Of a DNA stretch of 64,000 nt, positions 17,520 through 25,668 are shown piece by piece. The notes under the pieces were generated by a model. It worked only from the letters and a program-made list of their open reading frames with translations, was not told where the DNA came from and did not search any database. A program made the position numbers and the translations under genes. How positions within the stretch are numbered: position 1 is the first letter of the stretch; every line of letters begins with the position of its first letter. The DNA is taken from the NCBI GenBank assembly GCA_030427925.1, contig JAUICJ010000001.1, forward strand, positions 124,001 through 188,000. Reading direction: 5' to 3'. This stretch comes from Bacteroidia bacterium. Its GTDB lineage: Bacteria; Bacteroidota; Bacteroidia; Flavobacteriales_D; Sanyastnellaceae.

Positions 17520-18025
17520 GGTTCAAAGATGCCGCGCTTGCCCCACACTCCCAACGGGAGAGCGTGAACGTTTTCCAACAAATGATGTATGATGAATTTT
17601 TTTTGAAATAAGAGAAAGCAGTAGTCACTATAGGCCTGTTGAAACGGTGGAAAAGTGATGGGCCTTGGACTTGGTTTTGCGAGTTCTCTACAGGTTCCTC
17701 GTGAATTCTACACGGGGGGTGTGAATTGAATCTTCTTGAAGTTCAATGGCCTTGGGGAGTTGAGTGGGGGTTTTCCACGTCCGTGCGTAACGGAGTGGGA
17801 AGAGAAGTTTGTGGAGAGGAAGTGTGTGGAATCGGGGCGGATTTTGGGGAAAACGTGTCCGAAGAAACGGGTCGGATTGTTTGGAAGGGGAGGGGGTTGG
17901 CCTGCTTAGGTGGAAATGACCCCATTGTCAAGCAAATGTTATCCCGAGCTTTCCACGGTTTTTTAAGGGTGTTCACCGGGAGCCTGTGAATTACCTTGCA
18001 ACCCGCGAACAAGCACCTACATTCC
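17520..18025. other. 506-bp non-coding region with DnaA-box-like near-matches
   Basis: No convincing gene on either strand; the 128-aa minus-strand frame crossing its right half overlaps rpiB and looks like a shadow. The left part has a T-run and A-rich stretch (17592–17625). The right part is G-rich on the plus strand and carries several near-matches to TTWTNCACA: TTTTCCACG (17771–17779), CTTTCCACG (17949–17957), TTATCCCGA (17939–17947) and, in reverse, TGTGAATTA (17985–17993). It may be a control region for the divergent genes or, less surely, part of a replication origin. Confidence 0.4.
17524..17554 (-). promoter_or_regulatory. promoter of the MORN–kinase–regulator operon
   Basis: Minus-strand TTG (17554–17552), 20-base spacer, CATCTTTG (17531–17524; one mismatch to TAnnTTTG), only 4 bases before the ATG at 17519. 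The mRNA would be leaderless or nearly so. Confidence 0.45.
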
Positions 18026-20032
18026 ATGCAGATTTCCATCGGTGGGGACCACGCTGGCCCCGAACTCAAACAGCGCATCATGGACCGATTTGGGTCGGAA
18101 CACACCTTCATCAATCGTGGCACAAACACTTCGGATTCAGTGGACTACCCGGATTTTGCGCACGCTGTTTCGGAGGATGTGGAGGGGGGATCGGCTGAGC
18201 TGGGCATCTTAATTTGCGGTTCCGCGAACGGGGTGGCGATGAGCGCCAACAAGCACGCCGCTGTGCGCGCGGGCATTGCGTGGACGCCGGAAGTGGCGGC
18301 ATTGGCTCGGCAGCACAACGACGCCAATGTGCTGTGCATTCCAGCGCGTTTTGTGTCGACCGAGGAGGCGTTGAACATCGTGGAGGCGTTTTTGAAGGCC
18401 GATTTTGAGGGAGGACGGCATGCTCGGCGGGTGGCGAAGATTGCTGGGATTTGGGCGATTCTGCTGAGTTCGGTGTTGGGCGTGTCGGCCCAGGATTCGA
18501 TTCAGTTGCGCTATGGAGCGGAGATCCGTCCGGATGATTTGCAAGCGCATTTGGAAGTGCTGGCGAGCGATGCGTACGAGGGTCGGGAGACGGGGACGCG
18601 AGGCGCGGAGATGGCGGCGAATTACATTGCCGATTATTTTGCGGATTTGGGTTTGGTTCGGTACGATGGTCAAACCTATTTCCAGGAGGTTCTGCTGAAT
18701 CGGAACGAGGCGCCGATGGCGCATGCCCAGGTCGTGGGAGGCAAGCGGGCTGTGGTGGATTCCCTGACGTTCTTGGACGAGTTCATGTTCTATCCCGGGC
18801 TGGAAGCGGAGGATGTGGTCGGCTTGCCGTTGGTCTTTGCGGGCTATGGGGTCCAAACGGCAGGCTGGGATGATTATGCTGGTTTGGATGTGAAGGGCCA
18901 AATCGCAGTCGTCCTGTCTGGCGTTCCGACCGATCGTTCAGGAGACGGCTATTTCAACGACCCAGCTGAAGAACGGCGGTGGGCGGAATCGTGGGAAGCG
19001 AAACGCGAGTTGGCTGCGGAATTGGGGGCTGCAGGTTTGGTGGTGGTTTCCCCCGATTACGCGACGATTCGAAGCCGGATGAAGCCGTGGTTGACGCGGG
19101 AGAGTTTGACGTTGGTGCGCGAGGAGGAGCCCGAATCGGATGAGGTTACTTTGCCTTTGTACCTCACGGGAGAGGAGACGTTGGAGGGTTGGTTGGACCG
19201 TGCGGGGTTCAAGTCCATTGCGAAGCTCAAGGCCCGCGCTGAGAAGCGCTCGGAAATGGACCGTGGGCTCTTGGGTACGTGGTCGTTTCAACAGGCGGTG
19301 CAGCGCAGTCCCATCACCGCGCACAATGTCCTGGGTTATTTGCCGGGTACGGATTTGGCGGACGAATTGTTGATCATCACGGCGCACTACGATCACGTGG
19401 GAGTCATCGATGGTGAAATCCACAACGGCGCGGACGATGACGGTTCGGGTACTGTGACGGTTTTGGAGCTGGCCAGTGCCTTCGCACAGGCGGCGTCCGA
19501 GGGCCACGGTCCGCGGCGCAGCATCCTGTTCATGACGGTAGTGGGGGAGGAGAAGGGTTTGCTCGGTTCAGAATGGTATGCGGATCATCCGATTTGGCCG
19601 TTGGAATCAACCGTTGCGAACCTGAACGTGGACATGATCGGACGGGTGGACGACGCTCATGCGGACGACGAGCGGTATGTGTACCTCATCGGAAGCGATA
19701 AGTTGTCGACTGAGCTCCACGAAATCAGCGAGGCTGCGAATGCGGAATACACGAATTTGGCCTTGGATTACACGTTCAACGCACCCGATGATCCGAACCG
19801 ATTCTACTATCGTTCAGACCATTACAACTTTGCGAAGAACGGCATCCCGGTGATTTTCTACTTCAGCGGGGTGCACGAGGACTACCACAAGCCAGGCGAT
19901 GACGTGGAGAAGATCTTGTTCGAAAAGACCGCCGAAATCGGACGTTTGATTTTCCACACGGCTTGGGATTTGGTCAACCGCGATGAGCGCATCGAGGTGG
20001 ATCGTGAGAACGACTTCCCGTCGGATCTATGA
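18026..20032 (+). CDS. rpiB: fusion: ribose-5-phosphate isomerase B – signal segment – M28 aminopeptidase
   Basis: 668-aa continuous frame. Residues 1–140 are RpiB: GGDHAGPELK, ILICGSANGVAMSANK with the catalytic-type Cys, QHNDANVLCI, and the usual end FEGGRHARRVAKI. The frame does not stop there but runs into a signal-peptide-like segment (AKIAGIWAILLSSVLGVSAQ, about 137–156) and an M28 zinc aminopeptidase with a PA-like insert (about 265–400). Metal-site motifs are HYDHVG (453), NGADDDGSGT (467), GEEKGLLGS (507), NVDMIGR (534) and HKPGDD (about 620). An in-frame GTG at 18431 could start a separate 533-aa secreted peptidase. Fusion, dual start, or a lost stop codon are all possible. Confidence 0.88.
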   Translation: MQISIGGDHAGPELKQRIMDRFGSEHTFINRGTNTSDSVDYPDFAHAVSEDVEGGSAELGILICGSANGVAMSANKHAAVRAGIAWTPEVAALARQHNDANVLCIPARFVSTEEALNIVEAFLKADFEGGRHARRVAKIAGIWAILLSSVLGVSAQDSIQLRYGAEIRPDDLQAHLEVLASDAYEGRETGTRGAEMAANYIADYFADLGLVRYDGQTYFQEVLLNRNEAPMAHAQVVGGKRAVVDSLTFLDEFMFYPGLEAEDVVGLPLVFAGYGVQTAGWDDYAGLDVKGQIAVVLSGVPTDRSGDGYFNDPAEERRWAESWEAKRELAAELGAAGLVVVSPDYATIRSRMKPWLTRESLTLVREEEPESDEVTLPLYLTGEETLEGWLDRAGFKSIAKLKARAEKRSEMDRGLLGTWSFQQAVQRSPITAHNVLGYLPGTDLADELLIITAHYDHVGVIDGEIHNGADDDGSGTVTVLELASAFAQAASEGHGPRRSILFMTVVGEEKGLLGSEWYADHPIWPLESTVANLNVDMIGRVDDAHADDERYVYLIGSDKLSTELHEISEAANAEYTNLALDYTFNAPDDPNRFYYRSDHYNFAKNGIPVIFYFSGVHEDYHKPGDDVEKILFEKTAEIGRLIFHTAWDLVNRDERIEVDRENDFPSDL

Positions 20033-20033
20033 G

Positions 20034-21215
20034 TCAATTCAGCAAGGACTGAATGTTCTGTTCAAAGGCCGCAATCTCTGCCTGATGGGCGGAACCCGTA
20101 GCGGGGCCATTGAATCCTGAATGGGTGATGATGCGGCCATCGCGGTGGACAAATACCGTCGTGGGAAAGCTGGCAACGCGCTCCAAAAAGGGAAACGCGT
20201 CGCCGGCTTTTTGCTTATTTGCGGGTCCGCCGAGGTACATGGGCCACTCCACGTTGAGTTCGTTTCGGTACTGTTCAATCCGTTGCCATGTGCGTTCAGG
20301 CTGCTCATCAGCCCCGCGTTCAAAGGCAACGCTCATGAACGCAACGTCGGGATGGGCTGCCGCGAGCTGTTTGAGCAAGCTAATTTCGTCGAGGCAATTG
20401 GGGCACCAGGTTCCCATGATGTCGATGACCGTGATTTCACCTGGGAGCGTTTTTGCGGTCCAATTGACGCGTTCACCGTCCCGATTGTACGCATGTGCTT
20501 CAAATGGAATTGAATCCCTCAGCGGTGCTTCTAACGGCTTAGTTTCGGGTGAATGCGCACGAAGGTCCCCTCGGAAGGTCGACGCGTAATGGTTTCCTGA
20601 GTGGAACGTTCCGAAGAGACCGTTCTTTGCGGGCCACGTGCGCAGGTGGTACAAATGCGCACCATCGAAGGTTCCGAACTCCCACGAACCGTCCGAGAGG
20701 GGTGCTCCGTGCAGGTGGCGAAAATCGCCTGTGGGTGTTGCAATGGTGCCTTGAATGCGGTTGTGGGTCACCTGCAGCATGAGGGTGCCAAATGGCGTGC
20801 TGTCGTTTCCAGGCATGAACGCATCCCAATGTTTCCACGGGACGTCCTCCTCCAATTCAGAAGCGGCATCGCGTGCTTCGGTTGCAGTCAACCGGACGCG
20901 GTAGTCGTTTCGCAGGCCATCAGTCCACTGGCCTTCAAACTGTCCTGCATTCCAATGGCCTGTGATGAGCCCATCGAATGGCGGCAAGGAGAAAGAATCA
21001 GTGCCGAGGATGCTGGCTTGCAAGGTTTCCGGACCGTTGAAGAATTCCAAGTGTTCCGGATGGTAAGTCCCCCTCATCTTGAAGGTGGTGGAATCGTTCA
21101 GATGAAACGCCCACAGCACGGACCGCAAACCAGAAGCGTCCTCGCCACAGCCGCTGTTGAGCAACAAGACGAGGACGCTTCCCAGTGCGGCCAGGTTGGT
21201 CCTGGCTCGGTTCAT
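20034..21215 (-). CDS. thioredoxin-like (TlpA/AhpC-TSA) lipoprotein
   Basis: 393-aa protein. Signal with lipobox LLLNSGC (Cys near residue 22), a poorly conserved N-terminal region of about 200 residues with beta-rich GHWNAGQFEGQWTDG-like elements, then a TlpA-type thioredoxin domain (from about 255) with the redox motif WCPNC and the cis-Pro region SFPTTVFV. It probably acts in the periplasm, attached to a membrane, as a disulphide reductase. The ATG at 21215 overlaps the ALDH stop by one base (TAATG), so the longer Arg-rich frame is rejected. It is convergent with the rpiB–M28 gene, one base apart. Confidence 0.9.
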   Translation of the reverse strand: MNRARTNLAALGSVLVLLLNSGCGEDASGLRSVLWAFHLNDSTTFKMRGTYHPEHLEFFNGPETLQASILGTDSFSLPPFDGLITGHWNAGQFEGQWTDGLRNDYRVRLTATEARDAASELEEDVPWKHWDAFMPGNDSTPFGTLMLQVTHNRIQGTIATPTGDFRHLHGAPLSDGSWEFGTFDGAHLYHLRTWPAKNGLFGTFHSGNHYASTFRGDLRAHSPETKPLEAPLRDSIPFEAHAYNRDGERVNWTAKTLPGEITVIDIMGTWCPNCLDEISLLKQLAAAHPDVAFMSVAFERGADEQPERTWQRIEQYRNELNVEWPMYLGGPANKQKAGDAFPFLERVASFPTTVFVHRDGRIITHSGFNGPATGSAHQAEIAAFEQNIQSLLN

Positions 21216-22744
21216 TACAAATCGAACTTGATGCCTTGGGCAAGTGGAAGGGTGGTGCCGTAGTTGATCGTGTTGGTTTGGCGGCGCATGTAGGCCTTCC
21301 AAGCATCGGATCCAGATTCGCGACCTCCTCCGGTCTCCTTTTCTCCACCGAATGCACCTCCGATTTCGGCGCCGGATGTGCCGATGTTCACGTTGGCGAT
21401 TCCGCAATCCGAACCTTGGCAAGAGAGGAAGTATTCGGATTCGCGCACGTTGTTGGTCATGATGGCAGACGAAAGCCCCTGAACCACTCCATTTTGGATG
21501 GCCACGGCTTCCTCGATGGTGCTGTATTTCATCACGTAAAGGATGGGGGCGAACGTTTCATGCTGGACGATGGCGAGGTCGTTGGAAGCCTCAGCAATGG
21601 CCGGTTTGACGTAGCACCCGCTTTCAAATCCTTCGCCTTCGACGACACCGCCTTCGACAAGGAATCGCCCGCCTTGATCGGTCACGGCTTGCAAGGCATC
21701 GAGGTACATCTTGACCGCATCCTGATCACACAACGGCCCGACGTGGTTCGCTTCATCAAGCGGCGATCCGATGCGCAGTTGGCCGTAAGCGGAGACCAAA
21801 TGCTGAATGACCTGATCGTACACGCTTTCGTGAATGATGAGTCGGCGCGTACTGGTGCAGCGCTGACCGCAAGTTCCGACGGCTCCGAACACCAAGGCCG
21901 GGATGACCATCTTGAGGTCGGCATCGGGCGTGATGATGACGGCATTGTTGCCGCCCAACTCGAGCAACGACTTGCCCAAGCGACCGGCCACCGCCTTTGC
22001 CACCGCCTTTCCCATGCGCGTCGACCCGGTGGCGCTGACCAGCGCAATGCGGGGGTCGTTGCTCATGGCTTCACCCACATTCGCTCGTCCGTTGACGATG
22101 CACGACAGGCCTGCTGGCAGTGCGTTGGCTTCGGCTACTTCGTTCCAAATGTTCTGGCATGCGATGGAACACAACGCCGACTTTTCAGAAGGCTTCCAAA
22201 CGCACGAGTCGCCACAAATCCATGCGAGTGCCGTGTTCCAAGACCAAACGGCCACGGGGAAGTTGAAAGCGGAAATGATGCCGACAACTCCGAGTGGGTG
22301 GTACTGTTCGTACATGCGGTGGTATGGCCGCTCGGAATGCGTGGTCATGCCGTACAGCTGTCGGCTCTGGCCAACTGCGAAATCGCAGATGTCGATCATT
22401 TCTTGAACTTCACCGAGCCCTTCTTGGAGGCTTTTGCCCATTTCGTAGGAAACGAGGGTGCCGAGCTCGTCTTTGTACTTGCGCAAGGCGTCTCCGAATT
22501 GCCGTACGATTTCGCCACGCTTGGGTGCGGGGATCAATTGCCATTCCTTTTGGGCAGATTGTGCTGCCACGACGGCACGGTCGTACTCTTCATCTGTAGC
22601 CGTCGAGAATGATGCGATGCGCTTCCCATCGACTGGCGAAATCGAGTCGATGATTTCGCCGCTTCCGAAGGCTTCCTTGCCGATCATGACGCCGGCATTG
22701 GTGTCGGCAATGCCGAGCGTGTTCAATACGCTTTGAATGTCCAT
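21215..22744 (-). CDS. aldehyde dehydrogenase, ALDH7 (alpha-aminoadipic semialdehyde dehydrogenase) type
   Basis: 509-aa NAD(P)-dependent aldehyde dehydrogenase. Catalytic Glu in LLELGGNNAVI and catalytic Cys in GTCGQRCTSTRR are intact, as is the cofactor region NFPVAVWSWNTALA and ATGSTRMGKAV. The GQRCTSTRR block and the C-terminal region INYGTTLPLAQG are typical of the antiquitin (ALDH7) branch, which oxidises aminoadipate semialdehyde in lysine breakdown. Substrate is inferred from family. The ATG at 22744 has a TACATTTG −7 box 16 bases upstream. Confidence 0.93.
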   Translation of the reverse strand: MDIQSVLNTLGIADTNAGVMIGKEAFGSGEIIDSISPVDGKRIASFSTATDEEYDRAVVAAQSAQKEWQLIPAPKRGEIVRQFGDALRKYKDELGTLVSYEMGKSLQEGLGEVQEMIDICDFAVGQSRQLYGMTTHSERPYHRMYEQYHPLGVVGIISAFNFPVAVWSWNTALAWICGDSCVWKPSEKSALCSIACQNIWNEVAEANALPAGLSCIVNGRANVGEAMSNDPRIALVSATGSTRMGKAVAKAVAGRLGKSLLELGGNNAVIITPDADLKMVIPALVFGAVGTCGQRCTSTRRLIIHESVYDQVIQHLVSAYGQLRIGSPLDEANHVGPLCDQDAVKMYLDALQAVTDQGGRFLVEGGVVEGEGFESGCYVKPAIAEASNDLAIVQHETFAPILYVMKYSTIEEAVAIQNGVVQGLSSAIMTNNVRESEYFLSCQGSDCGIANVNIGTSGAEIGGAFGGEKETGGGRESGSDAWKAYMRRQTNTINYGTTLPLAQGIKFDL

Positions 22745-22760
22745 GGTGAGAATTTTGGTG

Positions 22761-22768
22761 CAAATGTA
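22761..22768 (-). promoter_or_regulatory. −7 promoter box for the ALDH–thioredoxin pair
   Basis: Minus-strand TACATTTG, a perfect TAnnTTTG, 16 bases before the ATG at 22744. No −33 TTG at the standard distance. Confidence 0.45.
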
Positions 22769-22937
22769 CGGGTCACGAGGGGCTGTGTCGGTGACTCAGG
22801 ATTTGTCCGAAGTGAAGTATTGATTATCAGTTGGTTATGATTTTCAACTTTCGGACGTTTTGAGGGGTACGGTCTCACCGAGCTGGGAAAGTGGCTGTAT
22901 GGGCTTGTATTGCGCTCATTTGATGGGTTGAAGTCTG

Positions 22938-22951
22938 GTTCCACGTGGAAC
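22938..22951. other. parS-like ParB-binding palindrome 1
   Basis: GTTCCACGTGGAAC, a perfect 14-bp palindrome immediately downstream of the mnmG stop. It matches the GC-type parS variant (TGTTCCACGTGGAACA) described in other bacteria such as Pseudomonas. Two identical copies lie at 23625 and 24814. Confidence 0.82.
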
Positions 22952-22952
22952 A

Positions 22953-24809
22953 TCATCGCCCAAAGCGCACTACGAGCACGGCGAGGTCGGATTGGGAGAC
23001 CCCGGAGATGCGACTGGCCTGCCCAAGGTTGGAAGGGCGGGCTGCACTCAACTTCTCTCTTGCCTCAGCGCTCAACGACGAAATGGCGTGGAAGTCGAAG
23101 TCGGCTGGGATGGCGATGTGATCGAGTCGTTTGAGTTTGTTCGCCATCTCCCGCTCTTTCTCGATGTAACCTGCGTACTTGATTTCGATGCTCGTTGATT
23201 GGATGACATCCGTTGTCCAGTGTTCGTTTGTGATGGACAAAACTTCCATGAGTTCGGAGAGTTCCACTTGAGGGCGGGTCGCGAGTGAATGGGCACGAAC
23301 CTTCTGTTTGATGGGTTCGCTGTTGCGTTGCTCCAAGAATGAATTGACCGTCTCAGGTTCGACAGATCGCGCATTCAATTCCTTTTTCAGGGACTTCAAG
23401 GATTCCTGTTTCTCGTGAAAGCGCTTCAGGCGGATTTCGCTAGCAAGTCCGATTTCTTCGGACAAGGGTGTCAGGCGTTCATCGGCGTTGTCTTGCCTCA
23501 GGAGGATGCGGAATTCAGCGCGGCTTGTGAACATGCGGTAAGGCTCCTTCGTGCCTTTCGTGACGAGGTCGTCGATCAGGACTCCGATGTACGCTTGGTC
23601 CCTGTTGAGTGCGATGGGGGGTTGGTTCCACGTGGAACGAGCGGCGTTGATGCCGGCCATGAGTCCTTGCGATGCTGCCTCTTCGTATCCCGTTGTTCCA
23701 TTGATTTGTCCAGCGAAATAAAGGCCTTGAATGGCTTTGGTTTCTAGGCTGTGGTGGAGTTGGGTGGGGTGGAAGAAGTCGTACTCAACAGCGTATCCGG
23801 GCCGGAAGAACTTGACGTGCTCGAATCCCCGAACCGAGCGCAATGCTTGCACCTGGACTTCTTCAGGGAGTGAAGTCGAGAAACCGTTGACGTAAACTTC
23901 GATGGTGTTCCAGCCTTCGGGCTCGACGAAGATTTGGTGGGCATCCTTGTCTGCAAATCGGTCGATTTTGTCCTCGATGCTGGGGCAGTATCGCGGTCCG
24001 AGGCCTTGGATGCGTCCGTTGAACATGGGAGAGCGATCGAATCCCGTTCGGAGCAAGTCGTGGACTTGGCGGTTCGTGTAGGTGATGTGACAGCTGCGTT
24101 GCTGGTGCAGTTGCGGGGTGTCAAGGAAGCTGAAGCGTTGGGGCTGTTCGTCACCCGGCTGTTCTTCCATTACGGAGTAGTCCAGGCTGCGACCATCAAC
24201 GCGCGGTGGCGTACCCGTCTTCATGCGATCTGCGGTCAATCCGAGGGAAACGAGTTGTTCGGTGATTCCTTCAGCAGCTCGTTCGCCACTCCGTCCGCCC
24301 CCAAACTGCTTTTCACCAATGTGCATGACGCCGTTCAGGAATGTGCCTGCGGTGACGATGACGGCCTTGGCGCGGATGGTTTGGCCCATCCCGGTGCGCA
24401 CTCCAGATACGCGGTTGTTTTCGATGACCAAGCCGTTCACCATGTCTTGCATGAAGTCGAGCTTGGGGATGGACTCAAGGTGCATGCGCCACGATTGGGC
24501 AAACAGCATGCGGTCGTTTTGCGTTCTGGGGCTCCACATCGCCGGCCCCTTCGATCGATTCAGCATCCGGAATTGGATGGCGCTTTCGTCGCTGACGATG
24601 CCGGAATAGCCTCCAAGGGCATCGATTTCTCGGACAATTTGTCCTTTCGCAATGCCGCCCATTGCAGGGTTGCAGGACATCTGGCCGATGACGCCCATGT
24701 TCATGGTGATGAGGAGCGTTTGGGCTCCGAGGTTCGCTGCGGCTGCGGCTGCTTCGTTGCCAGCGTGCCCGGCACCGACGACGATGACGTCGTAGAGGGA
24801 ATGGATCAT
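22953..24809 (-). CDS. mnmG: tRNA uridine-5-carboxymethylaminomethyl(34) synthesis enzyme MnmG
   Basis: 618-aa FAD enzyme (GidA) that with MnmE modifies U34 of tRNAs. The Rossmann motif is VIVVGAGHAGNEAA, followed by the MnmG signatures GPRYCPSIEDK and GQINGTTGYEEAASQG. The C-terminal domain (from about 540) contains the DVIQSTSIEIKYAGYI region. The ATG at 24809 overlaps the ybeY stop (ATGA) and is the normal start; the longer frame is not family sequence. The gene contains one parS-like palindrome internally (coding RSTWN) and is flanked by two more. In many bacteria gidA lies near oriC. Confidence 0.98.
   Translation of the reverse strand: MIHSLYDVIVVGAGHAGNEAAAAAANLGAQTLLITMNMGVIGQMSCNPAMGGIAKGQIVREIDALGGYSGIVSDESAIQFRMLNRSKGPAMWSPRTQNDRMLFAQSWRMHLESIPKLDFMQDMVNGLVIENNRVSGVRTGMGQTIRAKAVIVTAGTFLNGVMHIGEKQFGGGRSGERAAEGITEQLVSLGLTADRMKTGTPPRVDGRSLDYSVMEEQPGDEQPQRFSFLDTPQLHQQRSCHITYTNRQVHDLLRTGFDRSPMFNGRIQGLGPRYCPSIEDKIDRFADKDAHQIFVEPEGWNTIEVYVNGFSTSLPEEVQVQALRSVRGFEHVKFFRPGYAVEYDFFHPTQLHHSLETKAIQGLYFAGQINGTTGYEEAASQGLMAGINAARSTWNQPPIALNRDQAYIGVLIDDLVTKGTKEPYRMFTSRAEFRILLRQDNADERLTPLSEEIGLASEIRLKRFHEKQESLKSLKKELNARSVEPETVNSFLEQRNSEPIKQKVRAHSLATRPQVELSELMEVLSITNEHWTTDVIQSTSIEIKYAGYIEKEREMANKLKRLDHIAIPADFDFHAISSLSAEAREKLSAARPSNLGQASRISGVSQSDLAVLVVRFGR
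23625..23638. other. parS-like ParB-binding palindrome 2 (inside mnmG)
   Basis: GTTCCACGTGGAAC within the mnmG coding sequence, at residues reading R-S-T-W-N. Identical to the sites at 22938 and 24814. Confidence 0.82.
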
Positions 24810-25240
24810 GTGCGTTCCACGTGGAACACGTTCAGCCACTGGTCTTCTTTTTTGCGCATGGCGGCCGCTTCTTCTGGGCTTTTATCTCCTTGCCCACAAA
24901 GGTGCAGGATGCCGTGAACACAGACGCGGAGCATTTCTTGGCGCAGGGTTTGGCCCAAAGAAGCTGCATTGTCTTTCACACGGTCTACGGAGATGTACAA
25001 ATCCCCGGAAACCACGTCGCCTACGCAGTGGTCAAACGTGATGATGTCAGTGTAATAATCGTGATTGAGAGCGGATCGATTCAGGTCCAACAACGCTTCG
25101 TCGGAACAGAAGATCAATGCGATTTCGCCCACTTCCAGGTCATGGGCCTCAATGACCAATTGGAGCCATTTCCGAACGCGTCCGATTTCGCGGAGGCGGT
25201 AGGCATGGTCCAATCGATGAAACGTGATGGACGGCTCCAT
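24806..25240 (-). CDS. ybeY: endoribonuclease YbeY (rRNA maturation)
   Basis: 144-aa zinc hydrolase needed for 16S rRNA 3' maturation and ribosome quality control. The family core TDIITFDH and the zinc motif HGILHLCGQGD are visible; the canonical third His (HGxLHLxGxDH) is Asp here, a variant I recall as common in Bacteroidota. The gene overlaps the mnmG start by 4 bases and lies 14 bases after the RsbW-like gene, so it is part of the DUF4175–ATPase–ybeY–mnmG run. Its last codons contain parS-like palindrome 3. Confidence 0.95.
   Translation of the reverse strand: MEPSITFHRLDHAYRLREIGRVRKWLQLVIEAHDLEVGEIALIFCSDEALLDLNRSALNHDYYTDIITFDHCVGDVVSGDLYISVDRVKDNAASLGQTLRQEMLRVCVHGILHLCGQGDKSPEEAAAMRKKEDQWLNVFHVERT
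24814..24827. other. parS-like ParB-binding palindrome 3 (ybeY 3' end)
   Basis: GTTCCACGTGGAAC overlapping the end of ybeY, five bases upstream of the mnmG ATG. One side extends to CGTTCCACGTGGAACA, one mismatch from the 16-bp consensus. Confidence 0.82.
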
Positions 25241-25254
25241 CGAACGGCGTGGTT

Positions 25255-25668
25255 TCAGAGGTAAACGCCTTCAAAGCGCAGTTCGACGATGCGGCCATCG
25301 TCGGAGAACGTGCATTCGTCAGCGAGTTGGCGCATCAAGAACACGCCCCGTCCATTGGGCTTCTCGAGGTTCTCGGGAGCCGTTGGGTCGGGTACGTTTT
25401 CAAAGTCGAATCCTGCGCCTTGGTCCGTGATGCGGAAGAACAGGTCATTGCCCTGCAGCTCGTACTCCACGAGCACCTCTTTATCGGCATGCAGGCGATT
25501 GCCATGCACAATTGCGTTGTTCACCGCTTCTGTCATGGCGATGAGCACGTCTCCGTAGCATTCGTCGTTGAATGAACCGGCATCGCGCAAGTCGTCGATG
25601 AGCCGCTCGACAATGGAAAGGTTGTCGGGAGTGGAAGGGAAACGCAATTCCTGCATGGTCTGGATCAT
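25255..25668 (-). CDS. RsbW/SpoIIAB-like serine-kinase-type ATP-binding protein
   Basis: 137-aa GHKL ATPase standing alone. N-box EAVNNAIVHGN, G1-box ITDQGAGFDFENV and G2-like GRGVFLMRQLADE are intact. Proteins of this form are anti-sigma factors or anti-anti-sigma kinases in Firmicutes and Actinobacteria; in Bacteroidota the target is usually unknown. Its start overlaps the DUF4175 stop (ATGA) and ybeY follows 14 bases later. No STAS-domain partner is visible in the window. Confidence 0.9.
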   Translation of the reverse strand: MIQTMQELRFPSTPDNLSIVERLIDDLRDAGSFNDECYGDVLIAMTEAVNNAIVHGNRLHADKEVLVEYELQGNDLFFRITDQGAGFDFENVPDPTAPENLEKPNGRGVFLMRQLADECTFSDDGRIVELRFEGVYL

